Source: CG10-46-32 sp964606465 (lineage in GTDB: Bacteria; Patescibacteriota; Patescibacteriia; UBA2169). From it: 25,508 nt of DNA. Shown piece after piece: positions 1 to 7,130 of this stretch. The stretch is taken from contig CAZSGI010000004.1 of the NCBI GenBank assembly GCA_964606465.1, positions 1 through 25,508 of the forward strand, given 5' to 3'. The notes under the pieces were generated by a model. The model was not told where the DNA came from and did no database searches. It was given only the letters and a program-made list of their open reading frames with translations. Within the stretch, counting starts at the first letter, position 1. The number at the start of each line of letters is the position of its first letter. The translations under genes and the position numbers were made by a program.

Positions 1-370
1 CCTTGACGTCCGATTGACCAACACGACGCGCGCGTAAGGTGAGTTTCTGGTGGTCAAGCCGCACATCCGGCTCTTGGCTAACCACACCCTGGATGACCAC
101 GTCTTGGCCGTTGTAGTACGCAATGTGCCCGGGATCGCTGACGTTCGGTTGTGACAAAACCAAACGCGCCGCGCCCAAAATAAAAAAGACCCCCCACAGG
201 GCCGCAAGCCGATACTGACGCTTTGACCAGAAGATGACGAGCAGCACCACCATCGCCAACAGAGCGCCATACACGTACACAAACGGAATACTCGCGAATG
301 ACGCTGTACCTACACCCATCACAAACGACAGCAAACAAACCAAAAATATTTTTGACTGCGAAAGCCCCAT
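1..370 (-). CDS. comEC: ComEC/Rec2-type DNA uptake channel, N-terminal part (runs off left edge)
   Basis: Translating the minus strand from the ATG at 370 gives an open frame of 123 codons to the window edge with no stop. The first ~75 residues form two or three hydrophobic segments. They are followed by a soluble stretch reading HIAYYNGQDVVIQGVV and then SQEPDVRLDHQKLTLRA. This is the typical start of ComEC proteins: membrane helices followed by the small beta-rich DUF4131 domain with its GxVxxEP-type motif. ComEC forms the inner-membrane channel for single-stranded DNA in natural transformation. The competence core and the metallo-beta-lactamase-like domain would lie outside the window. There is no Shine-Dalgarno; a -10-like TACAAT ends six bases before the ATG, suggesting a leaderless message. 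The family call is from memory of the motif. Confidence 0.8.
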   Translation of the reverse strand, partial: MGLSQSKIFLVCLLSFVMGVGTASFASIPFVYVYGALLAMVVLLVIFWSKRQYRLAALWGVFFILGAARLVLSQPNVSDPGHIAYYNGQDVVIQGVVSQEPDVRLDHQKLTLRARRVGQSDVK

Positions 371-376
371 ATATTG

Positions 377-405
377 ATTGTAGCGCAAAAAAACGAGGCT
401 TTGAA
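377..405 (-). promoter_or_regulatory. Probable promoter of comEC
   Basis: On the minus strand TTCAAA (405-400) and TACAAT (382-377) are separated by exactly 17 bases, and only six bases lie between TACAAT and the ATG at 370. Transcription would therefore start at or next to the start codon. The -35 box lies inside the stem of the terminator of the gene before it, and the terminator T-tract forms the spacer. This is inferred from consensus matches (4/6 and 5/6). Confidence 0.5.
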
Positions 406-428
406 TCCGGCAGGGATCCAAAGCCTCG
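387..428 (-). terminator. Intrinsic terminator ending the ftsA...prfB side operon
   Basis: Minus-strand RNA folds into a 15-pair hairpin: arm 428-414, loop 413-409 and arm 408-394, with one G-U pair. Seven T residues (393-387) follow immediately. This is a textbook rho-independent terminator. It lies 31 bases beyond the stop codon of the 86-residue gene and before comEC, so it separates the two transcription units. Confidence 0.92.
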
Positions 429-458
429 CACGCGCTGGTGGCGGACATCCCGTCAGCA

Positions 459-719
459 TCACCGAATCCCGTGCCCTCGGGAAAAGCTGATGTCCAGCAT
501 GAGGGTCTGGCGCCCGCTGGCGCTCTGCCACAGCACGCGGATGTTCTCAAGGTCATGCGCGATCCTATCCCGCTGGGCCTCCTCCAGAGGGTGCGTAAGC
601 TCCTTCCGAGCGTCCCGATCAAGCAATGTCCGGAGGATCCTCTCGGCATCATCCATATCTCTCGCCTGCAAACCGAGTGGAACCGCCGGGTTTGCACTGT
701 GCACGGTACCGATGCTCAT
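459..719 (-). CDS. Small orphan protein (86 aa) of unknown function
   Basis: The product is an 86-residue, charged, mostly helical-looking protein with no signal peptide or membrane segment. I do not recognise a family. The reading frame is supported by one of the best ribosome binding sites in the window: GGAGGGAG ends about five bases before the ATG at 719. It is further supported by its place between prfB (33 bases upstream) and a strong terminator (387-428). Residues 20-65 (MDDAERILRTLL onward, through LEEAQRDRIAHDLENI) could form two amphipathic helices. It is likely cotranscribed with prfB as the last gene of the unit. It ends in TGA. It could be a lineage-specific regulator, but nothing in the sequence shows that. 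Confidence 0.7.
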   Translation of the reverse strand: MSIGTVHSANPAVPLGLQARDMDDAERILRTLLDRDARKELTHPLEEAQRDRIAHDLENIRVLWQSASGRQTLMLDISFSRGHGIR

Positions 720-752
720 GGCACTCCCTCCGTGAAATGTGGAAACAACGAT

Positions 753-1857
753 TTACCGATTTTCGGTAGCCAACCATCTTACATACCTTTCCGCAAACTC
801 ATCAAGCTCGCCGCGCAATACCGCATCAACATCCGAGGTTTCAAGCCCGGTTCGGTGGTCTTTGACCAGCTTGTAGGGGTGCAGAACGTATGACCGAATC
901 TGCGAACCCCACTCCGCGGATTTGACCGAGCCGCGGATACGGCGCTCCTCGGCTTCCCGCTCCCGGGCCTGCCGCAGCGCGAGCCGCGACTTCAAAATCT
1001 TCAAAGCAGTCGCCTTGTTCTGGTGCTGGCTCCGCTCGTTCTGAACAGACACGGTAATGCCCGAGGGAATATGAACGACCCTGACGGCCGAATCCGTGGT
1101 GTTCACACTTTGCCCGCCGTGGCCCGAGGAGCGGAACACGTCCACGCGGATATCCTCATCGCGGATGACAACGTCTGATAAGTCACCCAAATCAGGTATG
1201 ACATCCACAAGCGCGAATGACGTGTGGCGCATGGCCTCCGCGTCAAACGGCGAAATGCGCACCAGGCGGTGCACGCCTGCCTCGCTCTTGAGCCACCCGT
1301 ACGCGTAGCCGCCCGCGACTTCCAAAGTCGCGCTCTTCAAGCCTGCCTCCCCTCCAAGTTGCCGATCCACCACGCGCACCGAGAATCCTTTGCGTTCCGC
1401 AAAGCGCACGAGCATGCGTTCGAGCATCTCGGCCCAGTCCTGCGCATCCGTGCCGCCCGCGCCGGCGCTGATGGAAACAATGGCCCCGCGCTCGTCGAAT
1501 TTTTGAGAAAAAAAGACAGACAGCTCCAGCCGTTCGAACTCCGCGGCGAGCTCGTTCGCTTTTTTCACGATCTCGGCTTCGAGCTCGGCGTCCCCCTCGC
1601 GCTCAAGCTCTCCGGCGAGCTCAAGCGTGGAGGTGACGTCGCGCTCAAGGCCCTCCCACTGCGCAAGCTCGCCGCGGAGCGACGCGAGCTCGCGCGTTAG
1701 CCGCCCCGCGCGCTCGCGGTCCTCCCACAGAGACGAATCCTGCACGGAGCGCTCCAGTTCCTGAACGGTTCGCCGTTTTTCCGCAAGGTCAAAGTAACCC
1801 CTCTGTTTCGGAAACCTTGTCCGAAAGCTCTCGTAATTGTGTGATGATTTCGCGCAT
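753..1857 (-). CDS. prfB: Peptide chain release factor 2, expressed by programmed +1 frameshift
   Basis: RF2 reads UAA and UGA stop codons and triggers peptide release on the ribosome. The gene is in two frames. The first 22 codons run from the ATG at 1857 to CTT at 1794-1792 and meet an in-frame TGA (1791-1789). Slipping one base onto GAC (1790-1788) continues into 345 further codons, giving 367 residues, the usual RF2 length. The SPF stop-recognition tripeptide is at about residues 202-204 and the catalytic GGQ at about 247-249, close to the positions in E. coli RF2. The N-terminal coiled-coil domain is complete only if the shift is included: the second frame alone begins at a GTG (1745) and lacks the first 37 residues. 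It lies 22 bases after htrA and is probably in the same transcript. Confidence 0.95.
1788..1804 (-). promoter_or_regulatory. prfB autoregulatory +1 frameshift site
   Basis: The minus strand reads AGAGGGG-TTA-CTT-TGA-C. A Shine-Dalgarno-like AGAGGGG (1804-1798) is followed by three bases, the slippery CTT, a TGA stop and a C, which makes TGA a weak terminator. It has the same layout as the E. coli site (AGGGGG-TAT-CTT-TGA-C). In characterised bacteria low RF2 slows termination at this TGA and favours the shift, so RF2 controls its own synthesis. The frame arithmetic works exactly: the 0 frame is open from ATG 1857 to the TGA, and the +1 frame is open from the slip point to 753. Confidence 0.93.
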
Positions 1858-1879
1858 TTCTTGAATTTCCGTGGACTTC

Positions 1880-3133
1880 TTACTGCTGCTCAACTAAAGT
1901 CGCGCTCACCTCAATCTCCTCGCTCTTGCGGAAAACCTTGAGCGTGACGGTATCAGAAGGCTTGTAGCGGCTCAATATTTTTGCCAAACCCCGTTCTTGT
2001 GTTACCTTCTCTCCGTTCACTTCCAAGATGATATCGTTCTCAACCAAACCCGCTTTGTCGGCCGGAGAACCCGGAATCACGGCGAGGTCGGTCCTTGAGT
2101 CTCCGCGCACGATAAGCGCGCCGTGGTCAACACCCGCGATGTTGTTTGCTTCGGCAAATTCCGGAGAGATGATAACGTACCGAACCCCGAGGAACGGCCG
2201 CACGATGCGTCCGAACTCGCGCACGCTCGCAATGGCGCTCTTGACCTCGTTGATGGGAATCGCGAACCCGATGAGCTGACCCTCCTGCGAAACCGCGGTG
2301 TTGACGCCGATCACCTTGCCGAAGAGATCCAAGAGCGGGCCGCCCGAGTTGCCCGGATTGATGGCAGCATCGGTCTGGATTGCTTCTTCAATCACCTCCG
2401 AGCTACCCCTCGAATTCCCGGCAACCACCCGCCGGTTAATGCCCGAGACCACGCCCTTGGTGACGGTGTTGGAAAATTCGCCCAAGGAGTTGCCGATCGC
2501 GATCACGGTCTGACCGATTTTGACGCTCTCGGAGTCCCCGAGGTCTAGAACCGGCAGGTTGTCGGCCTGGATTTTGAGAATGGCGACGTCGTTTACGGTA
2601 TCGCGGGCCAGCACCTCGGCCTCGTACTGCGTGCCGTCGTTCGTGATCACCGTGTACTCGGCCTCGGCCTGGTCAACCACGTGCCGGTTCGTGACGATTA
2701 AGCCGTCCGTGGTAATGATGAATCCGGTTCCGCCGCCCACCTCCTGCTTGCCCGAGGGAGGCGTCTGGAAGCCGAACGGGAACGAAAAAAAGAACGGGTC
2801 CCCGAACGGACTCCCCGGGCCGGTTTGGTTGTAGAGTTTTGAGAGGTCCTGCGTCACCACGATGCTCACCACGGCCCGCGTAGCTTGGGCGACCACGTCA
2901 ACGGTGGCTGAATCTTCCACCACGACCTGCGGCTCGCCTCGCCCCCCGCCCCCCATCACCCCGTCGGGTGCGGAGATGCCGAGCGACTGCGCTACGAACG
3001 GCCAGAGGTTTTCTCCGGCAACCCCGGAGGCAACCACTCCGAACACGGCGCCAACCAAGCCGCCGGTGATGCCGGAGACGATGATGATGAGTACGACGAG
3101 AGACCTGATTGGAGGGGGAAGTTTGGAGAACAT
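1880..3133 (-). CDS. HtrA/DegP-like trypsin-type serine protease with one PDZ domain
   Basis: This is a membrane-anchored envelope protease for misfolded exported proteins. From the ATG at 3133 it has 417 residues. A hydrophobic anchor lies at about 11-37, then a linker, and the trypsin-like domain spans about 75-290. The catalytic triad is visible: His151 in TNRHVV, Asp182 in NDVAILK and Ser263 in GNSGGPL. One PDZ domain follows at about 315-415 (GSPADKAGLVENDIILEVNG). The frame stays open to a GTG at 3193, but that would overlap the upstream gene by 50 bases. The ATG at 3133 begins just after that gene's stop, with AGGTAA upstream, and puts the membrane anchor at the N-terminus. A single PDZ and an anchored N-terminus resemble DegS or Gram-positive HtrA more than DegP. 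Confidence 0.93.
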   Translation of the reverse strand: MFSKLPPPIRSLVVLIIIVSGITGGLVGAVFGVVASGVAGENLWPFVAQSLGISAPDGVMGGGGRGEPQVVVEDSATVDVVAQATRAVVSIVVTQDLSKLYNQTGPGSPFGDPFFFSFPFGFQTPPSGKQEVGGGTGFIITTDGLIVTNRHVVDQAEAEYTVITNDGTQYEAEVLARDTVNDVAILKIQADNLPVLDLGDSESVKIGQTVIAIGNSLGEFSNTVTKGVVSGINRRVVAGNSRGSSEVIEEAIQTDAAINPGNSGGPLLDLFGKVIGVNTAVSQEGQLIGFAIPINEVKSAIASVREFGRIVRPFLGVRYVIISPEFAEANNIAGVDHGALIVRGDSRTDLAVIPGSPADKAGLVENDIILEVNGEKVTQERGLAKILSRYKPSDTVTLKVFRKSEEIEVSATLVEQQ

Positions 3134-3140
3134 ACACTCG

Positions 3141-3482
3141 TTACCTGGAACGGTTTTGGTCAAACAGCGTATTGATGAAGCTGTTGCCCTCAAGAATCGT
3201 CTGTCCGGTTCCGCTCCCCAAAAGCTCGGTGTACGCGCCGAACCACTGCGAAAGGAGCGGCGGCAGGTAAATCAGGGCAATGATGATGGGCCCGACTATC
3301 AAGACGACCTTAACGACGCCGAGTACCTGTGCGAACAAGATGTACTTCCTCGTCTTGCGGGTGTGCTCGACGATTTCCCGCGAGAGTTCCAGGTTTTCGC
3401 GCACGAGCTGCTCGAGCGTCTCAAGGCCGGGCTGCCCGGGGGGAGGCGGGTTACTTTCTTGATTTGGTTCTCTGTTTGGCAT
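3141..3482 (-). CDS. Small single-pass membrane protein, unknown function
   Basis: The 113-residue protein has a proline-rich start and an amphipathic, charged helix at about 20-46 (LVRENLELSREIVEH). One long hydrophobic segment at about 47-77 is followed by a short polar tail. No enzymatic motif is visible. The start overlaps the end of nrdR by 32 bases, and the stop lies seven bases before htrA, so it is translationally embedded in the ftsZ-nrdR-htrA unit. There is no clear Shine-Dalgarno at 3482, in keeping with coupled translation. Its layout, a coiled segment next to a transmembrane helix, would suit a small scaffold or partner of the neighbouring protease, but that is a guess from position only. 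Confidence 0.7.
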   Translation of the reverse strand: MPNREPNQESNPPPPGQPGLETLEQLVRENLELSREIVEHTRKTRKYILFAQVLGVVKVVLIVGPIIIALIYLPPLLSQWFGAYTELLGSGTGQTILEGNSFINTLFDQNRSR

Positions 3483-3963
3483 AGGGGGTGCGGTTTTTTC
3501 TATTTTTTCGCTTTCTCCCCACGAGCTTGTTGATTTCGTCGTAGAAGGTATGCACGTCGCGGAATTCGCGGTACACGGACGCGAACCTGATGTAGGCGAC
3601 CTTATCCAGCTTCTTGAGGTGCCGCATGGCGATGTCCCCGATTTGAGAAGCCTTGATTTCAGACCGGTTCAGCACGTAGATGTCCCGCTCGATGCGCGCC
3701 ACCAGCGTCCGAAACTCCTGTGTGGTGACGGGGCGCTTCTGGAGCGCGCGCGAGAGCCCGGCCGCGAGCTTCTCACGGGAGTACGCCTCCACGGTGCCGT
3801 CGCGCTTGACGACCGAGAGGTTCAGGATCTCCGTTTCCTCGCGCGTTGAAAACCGAAATCCGCACTGTGCGCACTCGCGGCGTCTCCTGATGGTATTATC
3901 CTGTTCGGAAAGCCGCGAGTCAAGCACGCGCGTTTCCTGGTGATCGCACGCAGGACATTTCAT
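3451..3963 (-). CDS. nrdR: Transcriptional repressor NrdR
   Basis: NrdR represses ribonucleotide reductase genes by sensing ATP/dATP. The N-terminal zinc ribbon is complete, with Cys3/Cys6 (CPAC) and Cys31/Cys34 (CAQC). It is followed by an ATP-cone domain at about 49-140 starting VVKRDGTVEAYSREKL. At 170 residues it is somewhat longer than usual (about 150). The extra length is a lysine/arginine-rich tail after residue 148 that overlaps the next gene. It starts 52 bases after ftsZ. No ribonucleotide reductase gene or obvious NrdR box is in the window. Confidence 0.95.
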   Translation of the reverse strand: MKCPACDHQETRVLDSRLSEQDNTIRRRRECAQCGFRFSTREETEILNLSVVKRDGTVEAYSREKLAAGLSRALQKRPVTTQEFRTLVARIERDIYVLNRSEIKASQIGDIAMRHLKKLDKVAYIRFASVYREFRDVHTFYDEINKLVGRKRKNRKNRTPYAKQRTKSRK

Positions 3964-4015
3964 ACTGCCGCACGGTTAAAAAATCGAAAAGGAATCCGGA
4001 GCAGGCGCGGGAACT

Positions 4016-5191
4016 TCAGTGCATCTTCTTGCGAATGAACGCCGGGATCTCGAGCTCTTCCTGTTCGTCTTCACCAGCGTCGTCCGCCCGAGAGCGCTCC
4101 CGGGGGTAGGGTGCGGACGGAGCGGTTGGGGAAGGAACCTCGCGTTCAAAAAAGATGGCGCGCTTCTTATCGAGCTCTTCCATGCGTTCCAGCTCACGGA
4201 CCCCGACCGCTTCCGCGCTCGCTCGCTCGCGGGCCCGGCTCACCCCCTCAAACCCGGTTGCCACGACCGTGATTTTGACCTCGTCCTTGAGGTCGTCGTT
4301 GATAACGGCTCCAAAGATGACCTTCGCATCGTCGTCCGCGGCCCCGGTAATGATCTTTGCGGCCTCATTGATTTCGTACATTCCCAAATCGCTCGACCCG
4401 GTGATGGTGAACAGGATTCCCCGGGCGCCGTCGATGGAGAGCTCCAGGAGCGGGCTGTCGATGGCGGCTTTTGCCGCGTCCACCGCGCGATTCTCGCCGG
4501 AGCCGCGACCGATGCCCATCAGGGCCGAACCGGATCCGCTCATGATGGCCTTCACGTCCGCAAAGTCAACGTTGATCAAGCCCGGCACCGTAATCAACTC
4601 CGAGATCCCCTGCACGCCCTGCCGCAGCACGTCATCCACCACCCGAAACGCGTCCAAGAGCGACGTCTTCTTGTCAATCACCTGCAGCAGGCGGTCGTTC
4701 GGAATGGTAATGATGGTGTCGACTTTTTCAACCAGCTCTTCCAAACCGGCCTCGGCGATGTTCCGGCGCTGCTGTCCTTCGAACAGAAACGGCTTGGTCA
4801 CGATGGCAACGGTGAGCGCGCCCAGATCTTGGGCGATGTCCGCAACCACGGGCGCGGCGCCGGTGCCGGTGCCCCCGCCCAAACCGCAGGTGATGAACAC
4901 CATGTCCGTATCTTTCAGAATATCCTTGAGCTCGTCCTGGCTCTCCTCTGCGCTCTTGCGCCCCAAATCCGGGTTCATGCCGGCTCCCAAACCGCGGGTG
5001 ACGGTCTGGCCGATGTGCACCTTGGTCTGCGCCCGGTTGTGGTGCAGCGCCTGCGCGTCGGTGTTGACCGCAACAAACTCGACACCGCGGATCCGCTCTT
5101 CAATCATCCGGTTCACGGCCGAACTCCCTCCTCCCCCCACACCAATCACCTTTATCTTGGCAAAGGTTTCGATGTCTGGTTTGATCTCCAT
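4016..5191 (-). CDS. ftsZ: Cell division GTPase FtsZ
   Basis: This tubulin-like GTPase forms the cytokinetic ring. All family marks are present in 391 residues. The N-terminal nucleotide-binding glycines (VGGGGSSAVNRM) are at about 18-29, the tubulin signature GGGTGTG at 105-111, and the T7 synergy loop with NVDFADV at about 207-213. A charged variable linker occupies about 330-378. The protein ends exactly in the conserved tail EIPAFIRKKMH, which binds FtsA. The stop codon is TGA. It follows ftsA after 142 bases of non-coding sequence that can form alternative GC hairpins. A complete FtsZ with its FtsA tail shows that division is of the classical type. Confidence 0.98.
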   Translation of the reverse strand: MEIKPDIETFAKIKVIGVGGGGSSAVNRMIEERIRGVEFVAVNTDAQALHHNRAQTKVHIGQTVTRGLGAGMNPDLGRKSAEESQDELKDILKDTDMVFITCGLGGGTGTGAAPVVADIAQDLGALTVAIVTKPFLFEGQQRRNIAEAGLEELVEKVDTIITIPNDRLLQVIDKKTSLLDAFRVVDDVLRQGVQGISELITVPGLINVDFADVKAIMSGSGSALMGIGRGSGENRAVDAAKAAIDSPLLELSIDGARGILFTITGSSDLGMYEINEAAKIITGAADDDAKVIFGAVINDDLKDEVKITVVATGFEGVSRARERASAEAVGVRELERMEELDKKRAIFFEREVPSPTAPSAPYPRERSRADDAGEDEQEELEIPAFIRKKMH

Positions 5192-5208
5192 ATGGTTCTC
5201 TTCGTTTA

Positions 5209-5273
5209 CCCCCTATCAGGTAGGGGGCTTACCCCCGCTTTCGCGCTTTGAGCCTTGTCCGTGCGCGGGGGGG
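5209..5273 (-). promoter_or_regulatory. Alternating G/C-block leader before ftsZ (possible RNA switch)
   Basis: In the ftsA-ftsZ gap, minus-strand RNA carries four blocks in order: C7 (5273-5267), G5 (5236-5232), C5 (5227-5223) and G5 (5213-5209). CCCCCGC can pair with GCGGGGG (7 pairs), and CCCCCTA with TAGGGGG (7 pairs, loop CCTGA). Alternatively the middle G5 and C5 can pair with each other across TAAG, which excludes both other stems. No T-tract follows, so it is not an ordinary terminator. The last arm lies 17 bases before the ftsZ ATG. I see no convincing promoter in the gap. Function is inferred only. Confidence 0.4.
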
Positions 5274-5333
5274 CTTACTTGCCGAATTTTGTTTGCGAGT
5301 AGAAACGGAATTTTTTAGATGACCTCCGGGTGT

Positions 5334-6587
5334 CTACGATTTAAAAATGCGCACGATGGAGCGCACCTGTTCGGTGATGGCGCGCAAGCCCCGCAAACCC
5401 CTGATGCTTGAGGATCCGAACGGCCGATTCGAAAGTTCCTCGTTCGCGTGCCCCCACCGCACGAGCCCGACGGCCGTGGTGTACGCGGGATTGGAAAGCT
5501 TGTCAATCGCGGAGCGCACCCCCTGCGGGACCCCGATCCCCGCCGGGAGCCGGAACACCCGTTTCGCGATCTCCGTAAGCCCCGGCAGTTCGGCGCCCGC
5601 TCCGGAGAGGATAACGCCCGCGGGCAGCTTACCCGAACGACCGACGGAGCGCAACTCCTTATCCACCATGCTGAAAATTTCTTCCACGCGCGCCTCGATG
5701 ATTTCCGCGAGGTACTTCCGGGAAAACGACCCCTCTTCTCGCTCGTCTATCTGCGAAAGCTGGATTTCGTCCGCGCTGCGGCCCAGCGCGGAGAGCGTTG
5801 AACCGTACTGCACCTTTATGGTCTCCGCGACGTCAATGTTGGTCCTAAGCCCTATGGCGATGTCGTTCGTGATGTGCGAAGCCCCGACCGGGAGCACCTT
5901 CACCAGCATGATATCCCCCTCCTCAAAAACGAGGATGCTGGTGGTGGCGGCGCCGATGTTCGTGAGCGCCACCCCCAAATCCTTCTGCCGTTCAGAGAGC
6001 GTCGCCTCGGCGGAGGCGAGCATCGCCACCACCAGGTCGTCGATCCCGAAACCGGCGAGCGTGACCGCCTTGGTGAGGTTCTTGATGTGGCTGGACTGAC
6101 CTTCGATAATCTGCGCCTCCACCTCGAGCCGCACCCCGTTCATGCCGATGGGATCCTTGATGTCCGTCTGGTTATCAATGCTGAAACGCCGGGGCAGCAC
6201 GTGTATGATTTCGTAATTCGGCGGCACGCTCACGGCCTGCGCGGCTTCCAGCACGCGCTCCACGTCATCCTCGCGAATTTCGCCGTCCGCGCGCGCGACC
6301 GCAATAACCCCCTTGGATTCTTGCGCGGTTATGTGGCTGCCGGAGATGGCCGCAACCGCGCTCGTTAAACTCGCACCCACCATTTTCTCGGCGCGCGCCT
6401 TCACCCCAACGATGGATTCAACCACCTCTTCGATGCTGCGGATGGTCCCCTTTGACATTCCGCGCGACTCGCCCTCCGCGAGGCCGATGATGTTCAAATC
6501 ACCTGTTTCAGGGGAAACCTCCCCAACGGCAATACGTGTGGTGGCGGTGCCGACATCAATGCCGGTTATTAATTCTGCACGGGGCAT
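5334..6587 (-). CDS. ftsA: Cell division protein FtsA
   Basis: This actin-like ATPase tethers FtsZ to the membrane. From the ATG at 6587 it has 417 residues. The phosphate-1 motif ITGIDVGTATTRIAVGEV is at about 7-24, followed by the FtsA-specific 1C subdomain. The phosphate-2 and adenosine motifs (GVALTNIGAATTSI and GVILSGAGAELPGL) come next. A C-terminal amphipathic helix (TEQVRSIVRIFKS) acts as the membrane-targeting sequence. The frame extends upstream to 6671, but those residues are non-conserved and pass through a terminator and promoter. GGAAG seven bases before 6587 supports the shorter start. It pairs with the adjacent ftsZ, whose tail is the FtsA binding peptide. Confidence 0.96.
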   Translation of the reverse strand: MPRAELITGIDVGTATTRIAVGEVSPETGDLNIIGLAEGESRGMSKGTIRSIEEVVESIVGVKARAEKMVGASLTSAVAAISGSHITAQESKGVIAVARADGEIREDDVERVLEAAQAVSVPPNYEIIHVLPRRFSIDNQTDIKDPIGMNGVRLEVEAQIIEGQSSHIKNLTKAVTLAGFGIDDLVVAMLASAEATLSERQKDLGVALTNIGAATTSILVFEEGDIMLVKVLPVGASHITNDIAIGLRTNIDVAETIKVQYGSTLSALGRSADEIQLSQIDEREEGSFSRKYLAEIIEARVEEIFSMVDKELRSVGRSGKLPAGVILSGAGAELPGLTEIAKRVFRLPAGIGVPQGVRSAIDKLSNPAYTTAVGLVRWGHANEELSNRPFGSSSIRGLRGLRAITEQVRSIVRIFKS

Positions 6588-6597
6588 AGGTACTTCC

Positions 6598-6626
6598 ACT
6601 ATACAAAAAAATCCAATTTTCTGCAA
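6598..6626 (-). promoter_or_regulatory. Probable promoter of ftsA-ftsZ, close to the start codon
   Basis: On the minus strand TTGCAG (6626-6621) and TATAGT (6603-6598) are spaced by exactly 17 bases. Only ten bases separate TATAGT from the ATG at 6587, so the predicted message has a leader of about three bases. The -35 box sits in the loop of the ybeY terminator and the T-tract is in the spacer. The -10 matches consensus at 5/6 and the -35 is weak (3/6). Confidence 0.5.
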
Positions 6627-6633
6627 TGGATTT
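6605..6633 (-). terminator. Probable intrinsic terminator after ybeY
   Basis: Minus-strand AAATCCA (6633-6627) and TGGATTT (6615-6609) form a seven-pair, AT-rich stem with an 11-base loop, followed by four more T residues (6608-6605). The stem is weak, so it may act as an attenuator. It is placed 52 bases after the ybeY stop and overlaps the ftsA promoter. Confidence 0.6.
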
Positions 6634-6684
6634 ACTTGTCCACAGATTGAACAAATTTTGTGTACACTCAACGCAGAGCTGTAT

Positions 6685-7101
6685 TCATTTTGTGTTCAGC
6701 ATTTTTCCGGCTACCTCCTCCATACGCCGCTCCTCCCTTTCGGAGTGGTGCTCGAATCCGAGCAGGTGCAAGAGCCCGTGCACAAACAGGCGCGCAACGT
6801 ACTCCCAAAACCCCACGCCTGCCGCCCTGGCGTGCGCGCGGGCGAGCTCGGGGCAAATCACGATGTCGCCGAGCTCATCGCGCTCCACGGAAGCAAACGA
6901 GAGCACGCTGGCCGGGTGAGGCTTGAGCCGGTAGGCGGCATTGAGCTTTTTCGACGCGGCCGGGCTGACGAACACCACGCTCACCGAACGGTTGCGCGCA
7001 AGGCGCCCAAACCGCGCTTGCGCGCGAGCGGCCAGGCGCAACAAAACCGCCCGGGGAATTCGGGCGGTTCTGCTTACCTGGTTGACGCACAGAAGTCGCA
7101 T
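6685..7101 (-). CDS. ybeY: Endoribonuclease YbeY (rRNA maturation factor)
   Basis: YbeY is a zinc-dependent RNase needed for 16S rRNA 3'-end maturation and ribosome quality control. The zinc-binding motif H-x3-H-x5-H is intact as HGLLHLLGFEH (His108, His112, His118). Upstream SVLSFA and GDIVICPE match the conserved family segments. From the ATG at 7101 there are 138 residues, a little short of typical. A GTG at 7119 is in frame, but AAGGGG nine bases before 7101 fits better. The start lies 29 bases past the stop of the preceding repeat protein. Confidence 0.93.
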   Translation of the reverse strand: MRLLCVNQVSRTARIPRAVLLRLAARAQARFGRLARNRSVSVVFVSPAASKKLNAAYRLKPHPASVLSFASVERDELGDIVICPELARAHARAAGVGFWEYVARLFVHGLLHLLGFEHHSEREERRMEEVAGKMLNTK

Positions 7102-7130
7102 ACCCTTTCGCCCCTTCACGCTCCTCTGCG

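Noticed and set aside
1789..1791. UGA recoded as glycine (Gracilibacteria/SR1 code)
   Set aside because: RF2 is intact, the TGA in prfB is explained by frameshifting, and ftsZ ends at TGA exactly after its conserved tail.
4155..5318. Long open frames antisense to ftsZ
   Set aside because: They are shadows of GC-rich codon use on the other strand. The protein is Ser/Pro/Arg-rich without motifs, while ftsZ is unmistakable.
7102..7119. GTG start for ybeY at 7119
   Set aside because: GAGGAG is only one base from the GTG, while the ATG at 7101 has AAGGGG at a proper nine-base distance.
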